A stretch of 22,052 nt of DNA from contig CAMOFW010000005.1 of assembly GCA_946613765.1 (NCBI GenBank), positions 1 through 22,052 of the forward strand, in the 5' to 3' direction. The translations under genes and the position numbers were made by a program. Positions within the stretch are counted from its first letter, which is position 1. Each line of letters opens with the position of its first letter. The notes under the pieces were generated by a model. The model saw only the letters and a program-made list of their open reading frames with translations. It was not told where the DNA came from and did no database searches. Origin of the DNA: an uncultured Mycoplasmatota bacterium (GTDB taxonomy: Bacteria > Bacillota_I > Bacilli_A > RF39 > UBA660). Positions 21,998 to 22,052 of the stretch are shown here, one piece after another.

Positions 21998-22052
21998 ATG
22001 AAAAATTTATTTAAAAAATATAAAGAAATAATAATGTATTTAATATTTGGAG
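21998..22052 (+). CDS. Start of a probable GtrA-like membrane protein (3' truncated by window)
   Basis: Eighteen codons are visible from ATG 21998: MKNLFKKYKEIIMYLIFG. A basic amphipathic start followed by a helix with Y-x-x-F-G is the usual beginning of GtrA-family flippases for polyprenyl-phosphate sugars. The call rests on these few residues and on the neighbouring polysaccharide operon, so it is tentative. Confidence 0.5.
   Translation, partial: MKNLFKKYKEIIMYLIFG

Overview
The window (22,052 bp) is very AT-rich, visibly around 70% or more A+T, and reads as the chromosome of a single-membrane Bacillota, probably a gut-type Bacilli/Erysipelotrichia-like lineage. The evidence is a lipobox lipoprotein, a wall-hydrolase-like exported protein, a TagGH/Wzm-Wzt type ABC-2 polysaccharide exporter without outer-membrane genes, AAAGGAGGTGATC-type ribosome binding sites and hairpin-plus-U-tract terminators. 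TGA is used as a stop at 19083-19085, 19433-19435 and 20847-20849, so this is the standard bacterial code and not the Mycoplasma code. I cannot name a species.

Left part (1-10740, all plus strand): the 3' part of topA; a small membrane-anchored orphan; a MarR regulator with an asymmetric heterodimeric ABC exporter (marR-abcA-abcB, overlapping starts, a consensus promoter and a perfect dyad at the start site); a lipoprotein; then a two-gene surface operon. That operon encodes a secreted SH3/glucosaminidase-like/dockerin protein and a membrane-anchored beta-sandwich protein with a cadherin-like domain. A small helical orphan follows. Each unit has its own extended -10 promoter (TGnTATAAT type) and usually a terminator whose stem contains the stop codon.

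Middle (10706-12338): a bidirectional terminator, a minus-strand multi-pass heavy-metal exporter of the ArsP_2/putative manganese transporter type, an orphan minus-strand gene, and a divergent intergenic region with a 12-bp perfect dyad between two promoters.

Right part (12339-21948): one tightly packed ten-gene operon, with gaps of 1-8 bp or overlaps, for a surface polysaccharide. It encodes a short Wzt/TagH-like ATPase, a Wzm/TagG-like permease, a GT2-GT4 fusion, a rhamnosyltransferase-like GT2, a GT-C-like membrane enzyme, a DPM1-like polyprenyl-phosphate GT2, a DUF2304 membrane protein, a four-TM SMR/EamA-like putative lipid-sugar flippase, another GT2, and UDP-galactopyranose mutase (glf). 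The likely product is a galactofuranose-containing wall polymer. It would be built on a lipid carrier in the cytoplasm, exported by the ABC pair, and possibly decorated outside the cell by a three-component system (GT2 + flippase + GT-C). A GtrA-like gene begins at the right edge behind its own promoter.

The most unusual signals are the apparently permuted order of the glucosaminidase-like segments in the dockerin protein, the pairing of that protein with a candidate membrane-anchored receptor, and the polysaccharide operon that combines ABC export with a lipid-sugar side-chain system.
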